Origin: Membranipora membranacea
Lineage: Eukaryota > Bryozoa > Gymnolaemata > Cheilostomatida > Membraniporidae
Direction: 5' to 3'
DNA: 64,000 nucleotides
Assembly (NCBI GenBank): GCA_914767715.1
Contig: OU612069.1
Coordinates: 19,897,387-19,961,386, forward strand
Part shown: positions 11,956 to 23,500 of the stretch, piece by piece
Numbering within the stretch: position 1 is the first letter of the stretch
How the letters are laid out: each line of letters begins with the position of its first letter
Translations under genes and position numbers: made by a program
Notes under the pieces: model-generated
Database searches by the model: none
The model's input: the letters and a program-made list of their open reading frames with translations, nothing else
What the model was told of the DNA's origin: nothing

Positions 11956-12500
11956 ACTGATATGATCTGTCGTCTGTCACAGGGTAAGTCACCTACCTAC
12001 AAGTATATGTGATAGGCGCTTATATGGAATATCATTATACCTCAGTAGCGATGAGTAGCCAAAGGTATGATAAACTCCGTATGTTCTAGATTCTGTCCAA
12101 CAATTCATATCCTAATAACCTTAAAGGTAAATAACTAAGGTATTAGTTTGAGTTGGTACCTTTCGATGGCAGGTTGAAGGTAAGTACTCCTCGGTATTAC
12201 ACTGTTAGTATCTATATTGGAGTTGTTCCCTCCCATACATGACCGTTCAATGAGGGGTAACTTCTAACTTTAAGCTCGGCTTAGTACAAAATTTCAAGCA
12301 TAAATCAAAACCATTAAATGCATTAACTGAGTATGGACATACACCAGAGGAGTGAAGTGATTCGCAGAATGGAAAGTTCGCCTTTTTCGCATACATTGAT
12401 ATAGCTTAAGTTAATGCTGGCTTACACTACTCACCTTGTTTACTTACACAGACTACCACTTCCGTTAGCGCTAGCTATAACAAGTTTAATCCAATTGCCT

Positions 12501-12576
12501 ACATTCCTGCTGCTCCCTTCCACTGGTCACACCGCAGACCAGTGGATCGGGCGCGACTTGGAATGCAGGAATGCAG
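12501..12576. repeat. Imperfect inverted repeat at a LINE 5' truncation
   Basis: CATTCCTGC ... GCAGGAATG and CCACTGGT ... ACCAGTGG nest around ACACCGCAG. It lies exactly at the 5' edge of the RT fragment that follows and may mark the truncation junction. Confidence 0.5.
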
Positions 12577-13294
12577 GATTACATCTACACTGTCGAATAT
12601 CACAGTACTCAAATACGCGGATGACACTTGTGTAATTGGATTAGTTGGTAATGATTTAGACTTATGTAATTATTTTTCTGAAATTAATCGAATCTCCAAA
12701 CAATGCACTGATTTAGATTTACTACTTAATGCTTCTAAGACAAAGGAAATGCTTTTCTCTACTCAACGTCTCAAACCTAACACTCCTAAACTGAACCTAG
12801 ATGGCACCAATATATCATTTTGTGAAAAGGTAAAATACCTTGGTGTAGACATTGATAACAAACTAAGCTTGGAAGATTATGTGCATAAAATAACTGGCAA
12901 AGCAAGTCAAAGGATGTATGTTGGTAAAAATTTTATGTATCTGAGTTCGAAGCCATTAGCCTCCATGCTGTTCAAAAGTTTTGTAGTTTCACTCTTAATG
13001 TATTGTCTACCTGTTTTGCACACTAGCATATATGCTAAGGACAAGAAATTACTAAGAAAAGTTTTCAACGATGCCAAGAATTTAGGGCTTGACGTAGGCG
13101 ATCTCGATACCCTTGTTAAACAGAGAACTAAATCCATTATCATGTGCTGTTTTTCTGATGAAGACCACTTTATACACGATTTTCTCGAACATTGCCCTTC
13201 TGGTCGTCTTAGACATATTAAATATCGCAGCTCATGGGGCAAAGACTGTTTTCTGAGGCAAATGTGCATCACACTTAATGAGATTCTTTTTTAA
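12542..13294 (+). pseudogene. 5'-truncated CR1-like LINE, RT thumb and tail
   Basis: A 250-residue open frame. RT homology starts near residue 25 with the catalytic YADD box (KYADDTCVIG), then LNASKTKEMLF (the N-x-x-KT-x box) and KVKYLGVDID (the YLG box), and a C-terminal region rich in Lys and Cys. The fingers, palm A/B motifs, endonuclease and ORF1 are absent, so it cannot be active. The frame is intact from YADD to the stop, which suggests a fairly recent copy. A tandem AATC tail follows. The ATG at 12542 is not a real start. Confidence 0.88.
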
Positions 13295-13388
13295 AAAGTC
13301 CATAGTTCCATACACTGGTAGCAAGCTCTTTTTATGACAAAGTATATGCATCCATTTTTCGCAACATTTAATGTTTGTGATAGCTAGT

Positions 13389-13422
13389 AAATCAATCAAT
13401 CAATCAATCAACCAATCAATCG
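13389..13422 (+). repeat. (AATC)n tail of the CR1-like LINE
   Basis: About eight AATC units with one substitution, directly after the RT fragment and a 90-bp 3' UTR. Short tandem 3' tails are typical of CR1-group LINEs. The preceding TGATAGCTAGTAAATC resembles the minus strand near 59485-59545. Confidence 0.8.
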
Positions 13423-14440
13423 CAAATGGACCAAACTTGGTCTAAGCACTAGCTGACATTAATTGACCCTCAAACTAGTTAAACTACACTCTAGCTAAAT
13501 TTTACACCTCTACTTAAAACATGCTGCTGGTTGTATGAACTGAAGCGGATCACTGGGTCTCCCATCGGTAGAACTGGTACAACTTAATAGGACATTTGAC
13601 TTACTGCTGTAGGTGGTATTATTATGTTTATTATGAAGCTGATATCAGCATTGCCGGTATTGATGCATTCAGCTGTCACATTTCATGACTTTGAACATAC
13701 ATGGAGTAGATATTAAACTGGACTTTCATACCATTCACACAGTACATTACATATATTCATTTTCCCTTGTCTCAGCTTCATCTGGACTCTACTGCTACTG
13801 ATACAACAGCCAGTTCAGCCGCAATTCACCAGACGCTGGGGCAGAACGTGTAGAACTTCAGAATCTACTGGACAAAAGAACTAGATGGTGAGAATCCCGG
13901 GTGTAAAAAACACAGTGACAAGAAAGACTCCTTGTGGTTTTAAACATTGTTGTAAGCCAAGGAGGTGTTGTAAGTTGCCAATATTTCAAAATTCAATATT
14001 CTTATTTGTATTTCAACTTTTTTTCGAACTAAGGATACTATTTAACTCATTAATCTCATAGACAACTTGTAGGTTTCTATCTCAGGAATTTTTTTCTCCG
14101 TTTCCACTATCACTTATCACAATTATTCTATTTCATACACTTCAACTATACACTTGAGGAATTCTATGATGATAACTTTATCTTATTTTAAATTGGTATT
14201 CCCAGACACGTTACATAGTGCGGAAGCATGTACATTATTTTATTTTCATGATTCTAATATTATAAAAATCTTGTAGGTGCCTAATTTTAACTCACTTTAA
14301 TTCGGTGTTTTCACATCATTTCGCAACAATTATTTACCAGATAAATCTATAGAATAAAGTAATAATTCCTGTTTTGATAACAACAACAATAATACCTGCC
14401 CAAATGGTGCAACGGGTACTAGTCTTTGGTAAATACACAA
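13423..14440. other. Unassigned DNA
   Basis: No supported gene. At 13777-13893 there is a stretch between CTTGTCTCAG and GGTGAGAATC that could be an exon, but its reading frames are broken and nothing corroborates it. Confidence 0.3.
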
Positions 14441-14575
14441 AATGTATATAAGATGGCTCAAGTCTGCCCATCATTGTTTTTTCTTTCCCCTCTTTTCCTT
14501 CCCCCCCTTTCTCCCTTACCTTTTTCTCCATCTTTTCTCCCTTTTTCTCACCCCTTCTCCCTGCAAGCAGCCCTT
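14441..14575. repeat. Polypyrimidine low-complexity tract
   Basis: Long C/T-rich run (TTTTTTCTTTCCCC and CCTTCCCCCCCTTTCTCCC patterns). Frames running through it are compositional artefacts. Confidence 0.85.
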
Positions 14576-14660
14576 TCCCAATTTACAGGATGCCATTTGT
14601 GCCATGATTCAATGTTTTTCATGAGTGGAGGGAATGCCCAGACCGGGATCTCCAAGCATG

Positions 14661-14724
14661 GCTGCCAGGCTGCCTGGCTGCCTGGCTGCCTGGCTGCCTG
14701 GCTGCCTGGCTGCCTGGCTGCCTG
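14661..14724. repeat. (GCTGCCTG)8 microsatellite
   Basis: Eight 8-bp units, the first with one substitution, the other seven identical. Confidence 0.97.
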
Positions 14725-15390
14725 GCTCCAACATAAAAAACTCTTCCCTCTAAGCTTGCTGGCTAATTGGATCAAAAACTATCTAGCCAGTCATGGCAGA
14801 GTATTCAGCCTAATTAGTTAGCAGTGTAAATAATATACTGTCAAAATTTAAAAAAATTTATGTGTAATAGCTGCTAGCTTTTCATCAGTCCAATTTTGGA
14901 TTGTAGAATATGATGTTAATAAATGATAATATTCTTAATTGGTGTAAATGCATCTTTTATGTATATTTCGTAAACATTTTTTCTGGAAAATGTATTTTAA
15001 AATTCAGCGCTCATGCTTTGTTGTAGCAGGATTGGACAATGTACCAACGAGGTGTTACATTTGGTTCCAATTTGTGATTCGGCAAGAAATGGAATCTCAA
15101 TGCTATAAAAAGAATGATGATGATGATAAAAAATGCCAAAGGCTTTTCTATATCATAAACTGTACTTTTAGCTTGTAATTCCTCTGTCACACAGGGTAGT
15201 AACTCGTCGGCTTTGGTCGCTACATAACAAAGAGAAGCGTAATAATCTTTTGAAATCTTCAGGCTTTCATGCTTTAGCAATGGTATTACAAAGTGAAAGC
15301 AAAGAGATATTTATTTTAATCATCTAAATAAAGACTGCCCAAAATTAAATACAGTGAGCTTTCACAACTGGTTAACTCAGTAGTACATAA
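14725..15390. other. Unassigned DNA left of the exon-cassette array
   Basis: AT-rich, no frame or repeat recognised. A promoter for the array, if one exists, could be here or further left, but no core element is convincing. Confidence 0.3.
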
Positions 15391-15475
15391 GCGAAGGCAT
15401 GAGCTGAGAGTGCCGCTCTTCTGGTCCAGATGCTGCATGGACAGGATGGGCCGGAGAGAGTCATCCAGTGACATG
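15391..15475 (+). other. Array cassette D1 (exon-like)
   Basis: GGCATGAGCTGAGAG ... GGCCGGAGAGAG ... ending at ATG|GTAAGC. Aligns with D2-D4, but the 5' half of the cassette is missing and no clear AG acceptor is present. Confidence 0.5.
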
Positions 15476-15880
15476 GTAAGCATCTACTGAAGTGTTCATC
15501 ATTGCGTTGTTCATGTACCTCTGTCTGCTTGCTTGTTTCCTTGTGATGTTGTAAAAAAAAGGTGATGAGCACAATTGATCATTATTTTGTTCTGCTAATA
15601 GTAATTCAGCAGGTGCTTGCTCTTCCATGATTTGCCTCACTTTTATTTTGCTTATACCTAACTAGCAACATATAATTTCCGCAGCCTGCAAAGTAACACC
15701 ACGTCCCATACAAACACAATCACACCGCAGCAGAGCCGAAATTGTTGTTTTTTTGCTCTGCTATAAGCCATTCACCAACTGCAGCCTCTGTGTCCATGAG
15801 AAATTCGAAAGCATGCTGATATAAATACAATTGCGTTGCGATTACACTGTTCTGGCCTACGTTACGTATTTGTTATTAAG

Positions 15881-16019
15881 ATATGGCTCATAGACACTGT
15901 TGTCTTTTGGGTTGTTTGGTATGTTTGGTTGTTTAATATTCTCATCATGTATGATGAATATGGAGATTTCTCCACTGCTCAATACAGTGAGGAAATAAGA
16001 ATATCCTTAGATTGACCTG
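15881..16019 (+). other. Array cassette E1 (exon-like)
   Basis: Starts after TTATTAAG at ATATGGCTCATAG, ends at CTG|GTGGGT. The most diverged E copy; it keeps the start and the GGAGATTTCTCCAC...CAATACAG part. The donor is weaker than in the other copies. Confidence 0.5.
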
Positions 16020-16419
16020 GTGGGTTCGACATCTACCTCAGAGGAATATTGAACATGCCATCATTATATTCCATCCATTTTATGCTGTGTAGGTCGTAAA
16101 AGTCAATAAGACACATTTGCACAAAATACCACTTTGATCTAATCCATGAAACTGCAACCGCATGCTATGATACACCTGCTAACTGCAAAGCACCATCTCT
16201 GCTCAACTTTACTTTTTTAAATTGTTTTGTTTAGTTCCTTGGAAATTATTCCTTTTTTTGTCACATGAAAACATTAAAAAGTGATGAATTGTTGATGACA
16301 AGTATTATGGATAATATGAACTTTTCATGGAATCTGTGAGCTTGTTTAGATGGTGTTTGATTGTGTAGAAAAATGTTGTGTTGCAGCCTTTTGTGAACTT
16401 TTCCATATTTATTTTTCAG

Positions 16420-17170
16420 GTCTGATTGGTGTCACAGCTTTAATATGAAAGCCAAATACAACCAACAGTGAGAGCTGTGAGACGTCTGGCTCTGTAGAGT
16501 TTTCTGGCCTAATAAAATCAGAACCAAAGTATGGTCAACGAACACCTCTGTAGACATTTGAAGATGGGCCTATTCGTCTCAACAGCAGCTTGCACATATC
16601 AAAGCATGCCTCGACATCTAAGACAGTCCTAACCTAAAAAAAGAACAGCTAATACATTTTAAAAAGCTTCTGACATAAGAAGATTAGCCTACGCATTTCA
16701 ATATACGCCTTTGCATCTCCAGATTGGCCTACACTCCTTAAGACACCACATCTCAAGCCTGGCTCAAGCGTCTCAAGAACAGCATGTACATCTCAAGATT
16801 GGCACAGAGCCCACACATCTTAGGATACACCTTTGCATCTCAAGATGGGCCTAAGAGTCCCAAGAATGACCTATACGCATCTCAGAACTGGACTATGCAT
16901 CTCAGGACTGGCCTACGCATCTCAAGGCTGGCATACACATTTCAAGATAGGCATTTAAAAGACACCCATGCATTGCAAGACAGTTCTATGTATCTAATAA
17001 CAAGCCTATACAACTCAAGATAACCCTTTGCACCTGAAGACAGGCTTATACACCTGGAGAGTACCCTGTTCATCTAAAGACGGGCCTATGAATCTCAAGG
17101 ATGTTCCTCTGCAGCTCCAGACACGCCTACGCATCTCGTTCGAGCCTTTGCGAATGAGGCTCCACGTCCC
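16420..17170 (+). other. Array cassette A1 with long VNTR F1
   Basis: Starts after ATTTTTCAG at GTCTGATTGGTGTCACAG. The frame trace SEPKYGQRT, shared with A3, is visible but stops interrupt it. From about 16560 the segment becomes about 25 degenerate 20-22 bp units around GCCTACGCATCTCAAGAC. No clear donor closes it. Confidence 0.6.
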
Positions 17171-17602
17171 GACCCTGTTTGGTGATTATTAATACACTTG
17201 CTGTTATCACATTCGGCATTTTTTGTTGAATTTTCAGGATTACGTTTTAGTTACTTAGTTCTTTCTATAGTATCATACTTGTCCAAAAAAGAGGCAAATC
17301 TTGAATTTCCTTAATTCCAATTTTGTTGTATCTCCTACGCCTGGTGTCGAGCTTCAAATGCGTACAAACGGAGCCTGTGAATTCGTTGTTAACTATACTT
17401 GTAAGATAAAATTGCAGGCCCTTCTGTTTCACACTGTTATCTGGCCGTGTGAATTTCTATTATGTGGATGTTTCCTTGGGATTTTCATTCTTTAAGACTA
17501 GGTGTTGACAATTCTGGCTTTTGGAACGGCAAAGCTAGAATCAACAGGGAGTTTGCCCACATGTATTTATACAATATTTAGTTTTGTTCATTTTCATTTC
17601 AG

Positions 17603-17722
17603 GTACACAATGGTTGCAATTCCTAAGCAACACTCAGCTAGTACCACATCATCATCATTATGACCGAAGAGACCTGTGCATACGTCTCCTGATCTGTGTG
17701 GATAGGATGCCTGGTGAATATG
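17603..17722 (+). other. Array cassette B1 (exon-like)
   Basis: TTTCATTTCAG|GTACACAATGG ... GAATATG|GTGAGTT. This copy is open through its length (GTQWLQFLSN..., with a run of four His), whereas B2, B3 and B5 contain stops. Confidence 0.6.
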
Positions 17723-18512
17723 GTGAGTTATATTGTATGCTTTCTAAAGGAAAGCTGACAGTGGTGATACATTTTGGTTGCTTAAAGGGCAACCAAGGTT
17801 TCGCAGCAATGCATTAATGGGTAGTAAATAATGTGCCAGGCAGCATCAGCTTTGTGCATTACGCAATGCTAAACACAAAGTAGTTGCTGACTCTAAGCTG
17901 GGTAACACTTCAGTTTAGGGGAGGTTACAAGACATTGTTGTAATGATGATAGAGCAAAGTCTAAATAAAAACAGGAACAGGAAACTGCTCTATGGTATTC
18001 TATTTGAGCTGAGTTTGAGTACCTAATTAGATTTTGTCTTTTTCCCTATGCAGAAGGTGCAATCTGCCATTGATCAATGAGAAGTTGTTTGAAACCTTGG
18101 TTGCCCTTTAACTTTAGTGTTGCTTTTCATGCTTTACGCTTCATTATCTATTACAAATCAAGCCTTGAATTCTACTGCTTTTGTGGATGCTTGATATTTA
18201 TAGCTCATGGCTTGGTATTCCAGCTGTTTAGATGCTTCATGAAAGTGGGACAAGTTGGCTGGTTAGTAAATATGACCCTCCTCCCTGCGTTTTCAATAAA
18301 ATCGATGACACATGGTTCAAGGTGCCATTACTCACATTATAAGATAGGACAAAAAATTTTGCGGTAACTGCAGCAGATGAGAATTACTCGATACTCACAG
18401 CCTCAGATAACAAGTTGGTAGTTCACTTTAGTCCAAAAACTTTTAATGCTGGTAGGTATGCCTGTAACCTATTTAGGAGTATGTCATGGACATCTTATTA
18501 TTACCTTTGCAG

Positions 18513-18661
18513 GTCTGAACAGCCCTTCTCCTATATGGTATAGAGATGTGATTGCTTGGAATCTTATGCAGAGTGTAACCAATGAGCCAACTACTGTCGC
18601 TATGTAGACCCTGCTCAGACAAGGTTCCTGTTGAATAAAGAAGATTATCACAGTACATGAG
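18513..18661 (+). other. Array cassette C1 (exon-like)
   Basis: CCTTTGCAG|GTCTGAACAGCCC ... CATGAG|GTGAGTA. Matches C3 and C4 at the start (GTCTGAAnA) and in the TGTGATT block; C1 and C4 also share a CTGCTC block. Stops are present. Confidence 0.6.
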
Positions 18662-18853
18662 GTGAGTATTGTTAAAGTGACTGTTTGCACTGCAGTCTTA
18701 ATGAGTTTGGCTGATTTAGTTGAATGTTAAAGCTTGGTTTTGGCTTGGAAAAAAGACACTGGTGTTCAGTTCGGCTTAAAAATACATATAAATCGGGCCT
18801 ATGAATTTGTTGATATCAATTCGTAGACTTAATGATAGATCTGGACAGAACAC

Positions 18854-19212
18854 TATATACAGCTGAAGTGAGGCAGTAAATTGTGGGCGACGTAATGGCA
18901 TTGCAAGGTGTAAAAACAATGGTGCTATCGATGATTCATAACTTCGGATTTTTAATTTGAAAGTTGCTTTACAATCAGCAGCAGCAGCATGAGCAGCATC
19001 TTGTTATAAACTTGATGTTATTTCTTCTTCAAGAAATCGTTTTGCCTAAATTGTGTATCAAACTGTTTACAACAAGCTGATTAATCTATTGTAATTTTCA
19101 AATTCAAAATCCACAACATCTTCCATCGTCGTTACCTCGTTATGCCTCAGTGCCTCAATGCTTATGTTCCATATGGTGTCCTGTCTAGGTTTATTATTCA
19201 GTCTTTGTATTG
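18854..19212. repeat. Dispersed repeat R5, copy 1 (inside the array)
   Basis: About 360 bp matching 42239-42690 in the same orientation: ATATACAGCTNANGTGAG, TTGATGTTATTTCTTCTTC-like and ATCGTAATTTTCAAA-like blocks occur in order. Sits between C1 and B2, with no counterpart in other units, so it was inserted after amplification or lost elsewhere. Confidence 0.75.
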
Positions 19213-19467
19213 AATATATTTATGTATTTATATACGTATACATAGTCACCATCATCCTTCTTGCTGTATGACCTGCAATATGACTGTGTTTGTTTTTATA
19301 ATATATGTATGTTTCCTTCGGATTCGATTTCTTTAAAATTGTGCAGAAAATGTTAGCTTCAATTTTTGGAACATTGGTGCTCAAGCCAGAAAAAAATGCT
19401 GAGGTTAAGTGTGTTTGTACTGTGCAAGAAAGGCAAAACATCTAGTTTGTTGTTTTTTTTGTTTCAG

Positions 19468-19585
19468 ACACACTGCAACTTGGGCAGAATTGGTCACTGC
19501 GCAGAACTGCACACATGTCTCCTCATCTAACTAAGCACGGACAGGATACCAGTTGAGTGAAGAAGTGATTCACTGAGAAATAATG
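19468..19585 (+). other. Array cassette B2 (exon-like)
   Basis: TTTGTTTCAG|ACACACTGC ... AATAATG|GTGAGTT. The second half (CGCAGAACTGCACA...GGACAGGATACCAG) matches B3 and B5 closely. It is an extra B within unit 1. Confidence 0.55.
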
Positions 19586-20159
19586 GTGAGTTACATTACA
19601 GTGGTTATTTCTGGAGACTTTCTACAGGAAAGCAGACTGCGCTGATATTTGCTTGGTTGACTTTGTAAAGCACTGCAAATCAAGCCTTGAATTTCATTGT
19701 TTTTTTGGATGCTTGATGGCCCATGGCTAGGTCTTTCAGCTGTTTTGATGTTTCATGATAGTTGGCACAAGTTGGTTGGTTATTTGCTATTTGCTGCCTA
19801 TTTATATTTAAATTGTTGTGAGGCTATGTTTTTTAGAAGTTTTTCGAGTGCTTAGTGCTCACAACATATTTTGTAATTCCAACAGAATAACACAGGTTAT
19901 GAGTTTCATTCCAAATTTTTACCCACAGACAACACATTTGTTTTGCAATCGAATACTTTAATGCTGGTAGCTAAACTTATTCATGGACATCTTTTACTTC
20001 CCCTAGGGAGTAAATAGGAAGTTCTGATCTGATAAGCTTCATTTGAAAACTTGAGTGGAGTTTCTGACAATCCTTCATCCTTCCATGCCAGCAATACCCA
20101 TACATGTAGCAAATTTCACAACCACAACTACACATGTTAATTCTACCACACTGATTAAG

Positions 20160-20321
20160 GTTGAGCGGTAAACAGACCTGCTTTAAGAGCTGATCTTTCT
20201 GCTGAGAATAGAAAGGAGAAGGAGAGGACTGATGGTTTTCAATTTATAAGAAAAGACATGAACTGATCCGGATGCTCCTTGGACAGGACGAGCCTAAGAG
20301 AGACGTGCATTGATTGACCTG
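20160..20321 (+). other. Array cassette D2 (exon-like)
   Basis: CTGATTAAG|GTTGAGCGG ... GACCTG|GTGAGAA. Shares AACAGACCTGCT, AGAGCTGATC and ATTGATTGAC blocks with D3 and D4. Confidence 0.6.
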
Positions 20322-20427
20322 GTGAGAATCTTCTGAACGATTTTCCTGTTCTGATAGGACACATTCTATTTGGACACCGGTGTTGATCACTGCATTGCAT
20401 TGTATGTCACCACATTAAGTGGCTTGC

Positions 20428-20690
20428 TCATTTGATTGATTGATGATTTTGATTGATTGATTGAAAAATGTATATTACTGATCTGATTTACAATAAATAT
20501 AAAAGTACAGCATAAAAATTATTTAATAAAATTACAAAAGAGGGAGACCATCTCAATCAGCATTAGGCATCAGTTTCACATCATATTCCCATATTTGATG
20601 AAGAGACATCTGCTTCAATGTAATTCCTCACACAACTGGTACACAACTCCTACATTGTTACTGATTATTTTGTCTGCTATATCAGGGCTC
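20428..20690 (-). mobile_element. Possible LINE 3' end inserted in the D2-E2 intron
   Basis: On the minus strand an AT-rich stretch ends in a tandem AATC-type tail (TTGATTGATTG on the plus strand near 20431-20461), like the 3' end at 13389. The surrounding intron aligns with the D3-E3 intron, in which this block is absent. No RT residues are securely readable. Confidence 0.35.
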
Positions 20691-20791
20691 TTTCCAAGAT
20701 CTGTTTCACTTTCATTTTTTGCTTTTCCGATCGGATTTTTGCATACCAAGTTGAAAAATTAGAAATTATGAATTTTGCTCCATAGATGGTG

Positions 20792-20826
20792 CAAGGAGTT
20801 GTAGACCTGTGGTCTACAACTCCTTG
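20792..20826. repeat. Perfect 16-bp palindrome
   Basis: CAAGGAGTTGTAGACC, three bases, then its exact reverse complement. It lies in the D2-E2 intron and is absent from the D3-E3 intron, so it appears to be an insertion. Its end (GTGCAAGGAGTT) resembles the termini at 29121 and 29253. Confidence 0.8.
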
Positions 20827-20892
20827 GTGATATAATTACAGTTGTACCGGCAGTGCAGCTGTTGATAATTGTTCTGATTATTTATTATTCAG

Positions 20893-21059
20893 ATTTGGAT
20901 CATAAGCACTGCTGTCGTTAAGGTTGCTTGGCTTAAACATTCATTGGGAGAAAATCAGCTATAATCTCATGTACAATGTCATATGTTCAGCCGATGATCG
21001 TAATGGTGAAGATGCCTCCACTCTTCAAGATACAATGTGAATGTCTTCGAATAATTTTG
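20893..21059 (+). other. Array cassette E2 (exon-like)
   Basis: TTATTATTCAG|ATTTGGATCATAAGC ... AATTTTG|GTGAGTT. The reading frame shared with E3 and E4 includes NIHWEKIS and DRNGED but has two stops. Confidence 0.65.
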
Positions 21060-21439
21060 GTGAGTTTGACATAAATTGCTTTACAAGTTACATAGTCTCC
21101 CATCATTATCTTCCATCCTTTTTTTTCCTGAATAGGAGTCAACAAGTTACTTTTTAACTACTCTGTTATCTGTAAACATTCTAGAAAACCTCTTTAAACA
21201 AGTGAACATAAAATTGCAACCACATGCAATGATCTGACTACTACATCACAGAGGATTATCGCTGCTCTCTTTCTAAACATATCTTTATGCTAACATTATT
21301 TTTGTTCACATAAAAAAGAACATTAGAAATGGTCCATTGTTGATGTCAATAAAATTATTATATAAACATGTAGGGGCCTAATAACTTTTGATCAGCAGTT
21401 GCACCTTTTTGAGGACTTTCAGACTCATTTTTTTTTCAG

Positions 21440-21665
21440 GTCTGATTGGTGTCACAGCTCTAATACATATATGCTGCATAGATCTGGAACTGAGAGAGCT
21501 ATATACAGCCATCAATCAAAGTATGGATATATCTAGCTTCACTTCTGGCCTTAAAAGATCTGATCCAAAGAATTGTCTAAGAACGCTTTTGTAGACAAAT
21601 CGAAAGTCGAGCATATGCTGCACAACCCAAACAATGTCTCAGAGTGTAAAGAAAGACCAATTAAG
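21440..21665 (+). other. Array cassette A2 (exon-like)
   Basis: TTTTTTTCAG|GTCTGATTGG ... AATTAAG|GTGAGTT. Open for about 50 residues (LIGVTALI..., RSDPKNCLRT) before a stop. No VNTR F here. Confidence 0.6.
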
Positions 21666-22039
21666 GTGAGTTTGACGTCTTGCTTTACGAGTTACATAAC
21701 ATCCCATCATCATCTTCCTTCCATTTTTTTCTGAGGAGGGGGCAACAACAGATATTTTCTCAAAACAGATATTTTCTCAAAAGACAGCTATATGAATTTA
21801 TTCATAAAACTGCAATCTGAATTCAATGCTGCTCACTTTCTTGGAATTACTTTGTTGCAACCTTTATTTTATTTCGTCCTCTTTTGCCATTCATGTTTGA
21901 CTCACATCATGAAACACATTAGAAGTGATGTATTGTCGATGGAAATAATGAAAATGATATACGGAATCTGTGAGCTTGTTTGGAATAACTGATGGTGTCA
22001 AAAAGTGCCTTTGAGAACTTTTCTATATTTATTTTTCAG

Positions 22040-22334
22040 ATCTGACTGGTGTCACAGTTTGAATGTAGTTATGCAGGTCTAAAGACATGAGAGCCATGTA
22101 CAACCATCGATGAGAGCAATGAGACGGCTAGCTCTATTGAAACTTCTGGTATAAAACAGTCTGAACCAAAGTATGGTCAAAGAACACTTATGGAGACATT
22201 TGTAGATGGGCCAATGCATTTCAAAACATGATGCCACGTGAATAAAGTCACTCAAGACACTGCTCTGCTTATAAAGGTTATATATGATCATCACAGTAAA
22301 GTTGGCGAGTCGAGCTTGCATTGGTACTTAAGTG
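22040..22334 (+). other. Array cassette A3 fused to C2
   Basis: ATTTTTCAG|ATCTGACTGG ... AAGTG|GTGAGTA. The first 170 bp match A1, including the SEPKYGQRT trace. From about 22222 the sequence turns into C-type (AATAAAGTCACTCA, CACTGCTCTGCTT, as in C3/C4) without an intervening intron, so a deletion joined two cassettes and removed F and B. Confidence 0.6.
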
Positions 22335-22514
22335 GTGAGTAAAATATGAGACCAGCTGCTTTATGAAGTATTGAAAGCTTTACTGCGCTCCTTGTTGCTC
22401 ACAATCCTTCATCATCCTATGCCAGGAATACCCAGGTGGTATAAGTTGGGTGTAGCCAATTTCAAAACCACAACCACAATCACAACCACAACAATATTCT
22501 ACCGTTCTGTTTAG

Positions 22515-22704
22515 GTTTTACGGAAAACAGACCTGCTCGGAGAGCTGATTGTTCTGCTGCAAATAGGAAGGAAAATTTCAAAGGAGAGGACTGATTGTTT
22601 TCATTTCAACTTCAATATATAAGAAAAGGCATAAGCTGAGAGCTTCTGATCCAGATGCTACGTGGCCAGGAGGGGCCGGAGAGAGACATCAATTGATTGA
22701 CAGG
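22515..22704 (+). other. Array cassette D3 (exon-like)
   Basis: TCTGTTTAG|GTTTTACGG ... GACAGG|GTGAGTA. The longest D copy; it includes the GGCATAAGCTGAGAGCTTC segment also present in D1. Confidence 0.65.
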
Positions 22705-23093
22705 GTGAGTATATGCTGAATATATTAAATTACTGTGTTGGAAGGACATATGCTACTCACTGAAAACTGAGTATTTTAACTCTATGGATTTGATTAGTGC
22801 ATTGTACTGTTCATGTTATTTTATTGGCTTGCATGTTTCAAGGTGATTCTTTTTTTTTGCAGACTGGTAAAATAATCCTGTCAATGCATGTCATTGATTA
22901 TTTGGCTCCGCTCTTTCACAATTTGTCTCATTTTCATGTTATGCTGTTGCTAATTGTTCATTCAATCAGATTTCTGCAGCCTCCATGTCAATTATAGATT
23001 TGATTCTGTGGATGATGAAAAGAAAATACCATTGTATCGGTAGTGTAGCTTTTGAAGGCTTGTTCTATTTATTTGTTAGTCAGATTTGGATCA

Positions 23094-23223
23094 TCAGCGC
23101 TGTAGCCGTTCGGATTGCTCAACTTAAACATTCATTGGGAGAAATATGTTTCGCCGATGATCGCGATGGTGAACATCCCCTCAACTCCTGAAGACAGAAT
23201 GGGAATATCCCCCAACTGGTATG
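23094..23223 (+). other. Array cassette E3 (exon-like)
   Basis: GTTAGTCAG|ATTTGGATCATC ... TGGTATG|GTGAGTT. One frame contains NIHWEKY and STPEDRMGIS with a single internal stop. It is the least broken E copy. Confidence 0.65.
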
Positions 23224-23360
23224 GTGAGTTTGAAATCTTGCTTTACTGGTTAAAAAACAGCCCATCATTATCTTCTCTCCAATTTTCTCTGTGTAGTAGT
23301 CAGTTAGACATATTTGCTCAAGAAACCCACTATACGACTGAATTCATAAAACTGCTACAT

Positions 23361-23500
23361 CACAGAGCATCACAGAGCATCACAGAGCATCACAGAGCAT
23401 CACAGAGCATCACAGAGCATCACAGAGCATCACAGAGCATCACAGAGCATCACAGAGCATCACAGAGCATCACAGAGCATCACAGAGCATCACAGAGCAT
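23361..23500. repeat. (CACAGAGCAT)14 minisatellite
   Basis: Fourteen identical 10-bp units in the E3-A4 intron. The paralogous intron of unit 2 has the motif once (ACATCACAGAGGATTATC near 21243), so this is a local, recent expansion. Confidence 0.97.

Noticed and set aside
14426-14821. 131-residue frame
   Set aside because: Runs through a polypyrimidine tract and the GCTGCCTG microsatellite.
23361-23500. CRISPR-like array
   Set aside because: Units are contiguous 10-mers without spacers, in animal DNA.
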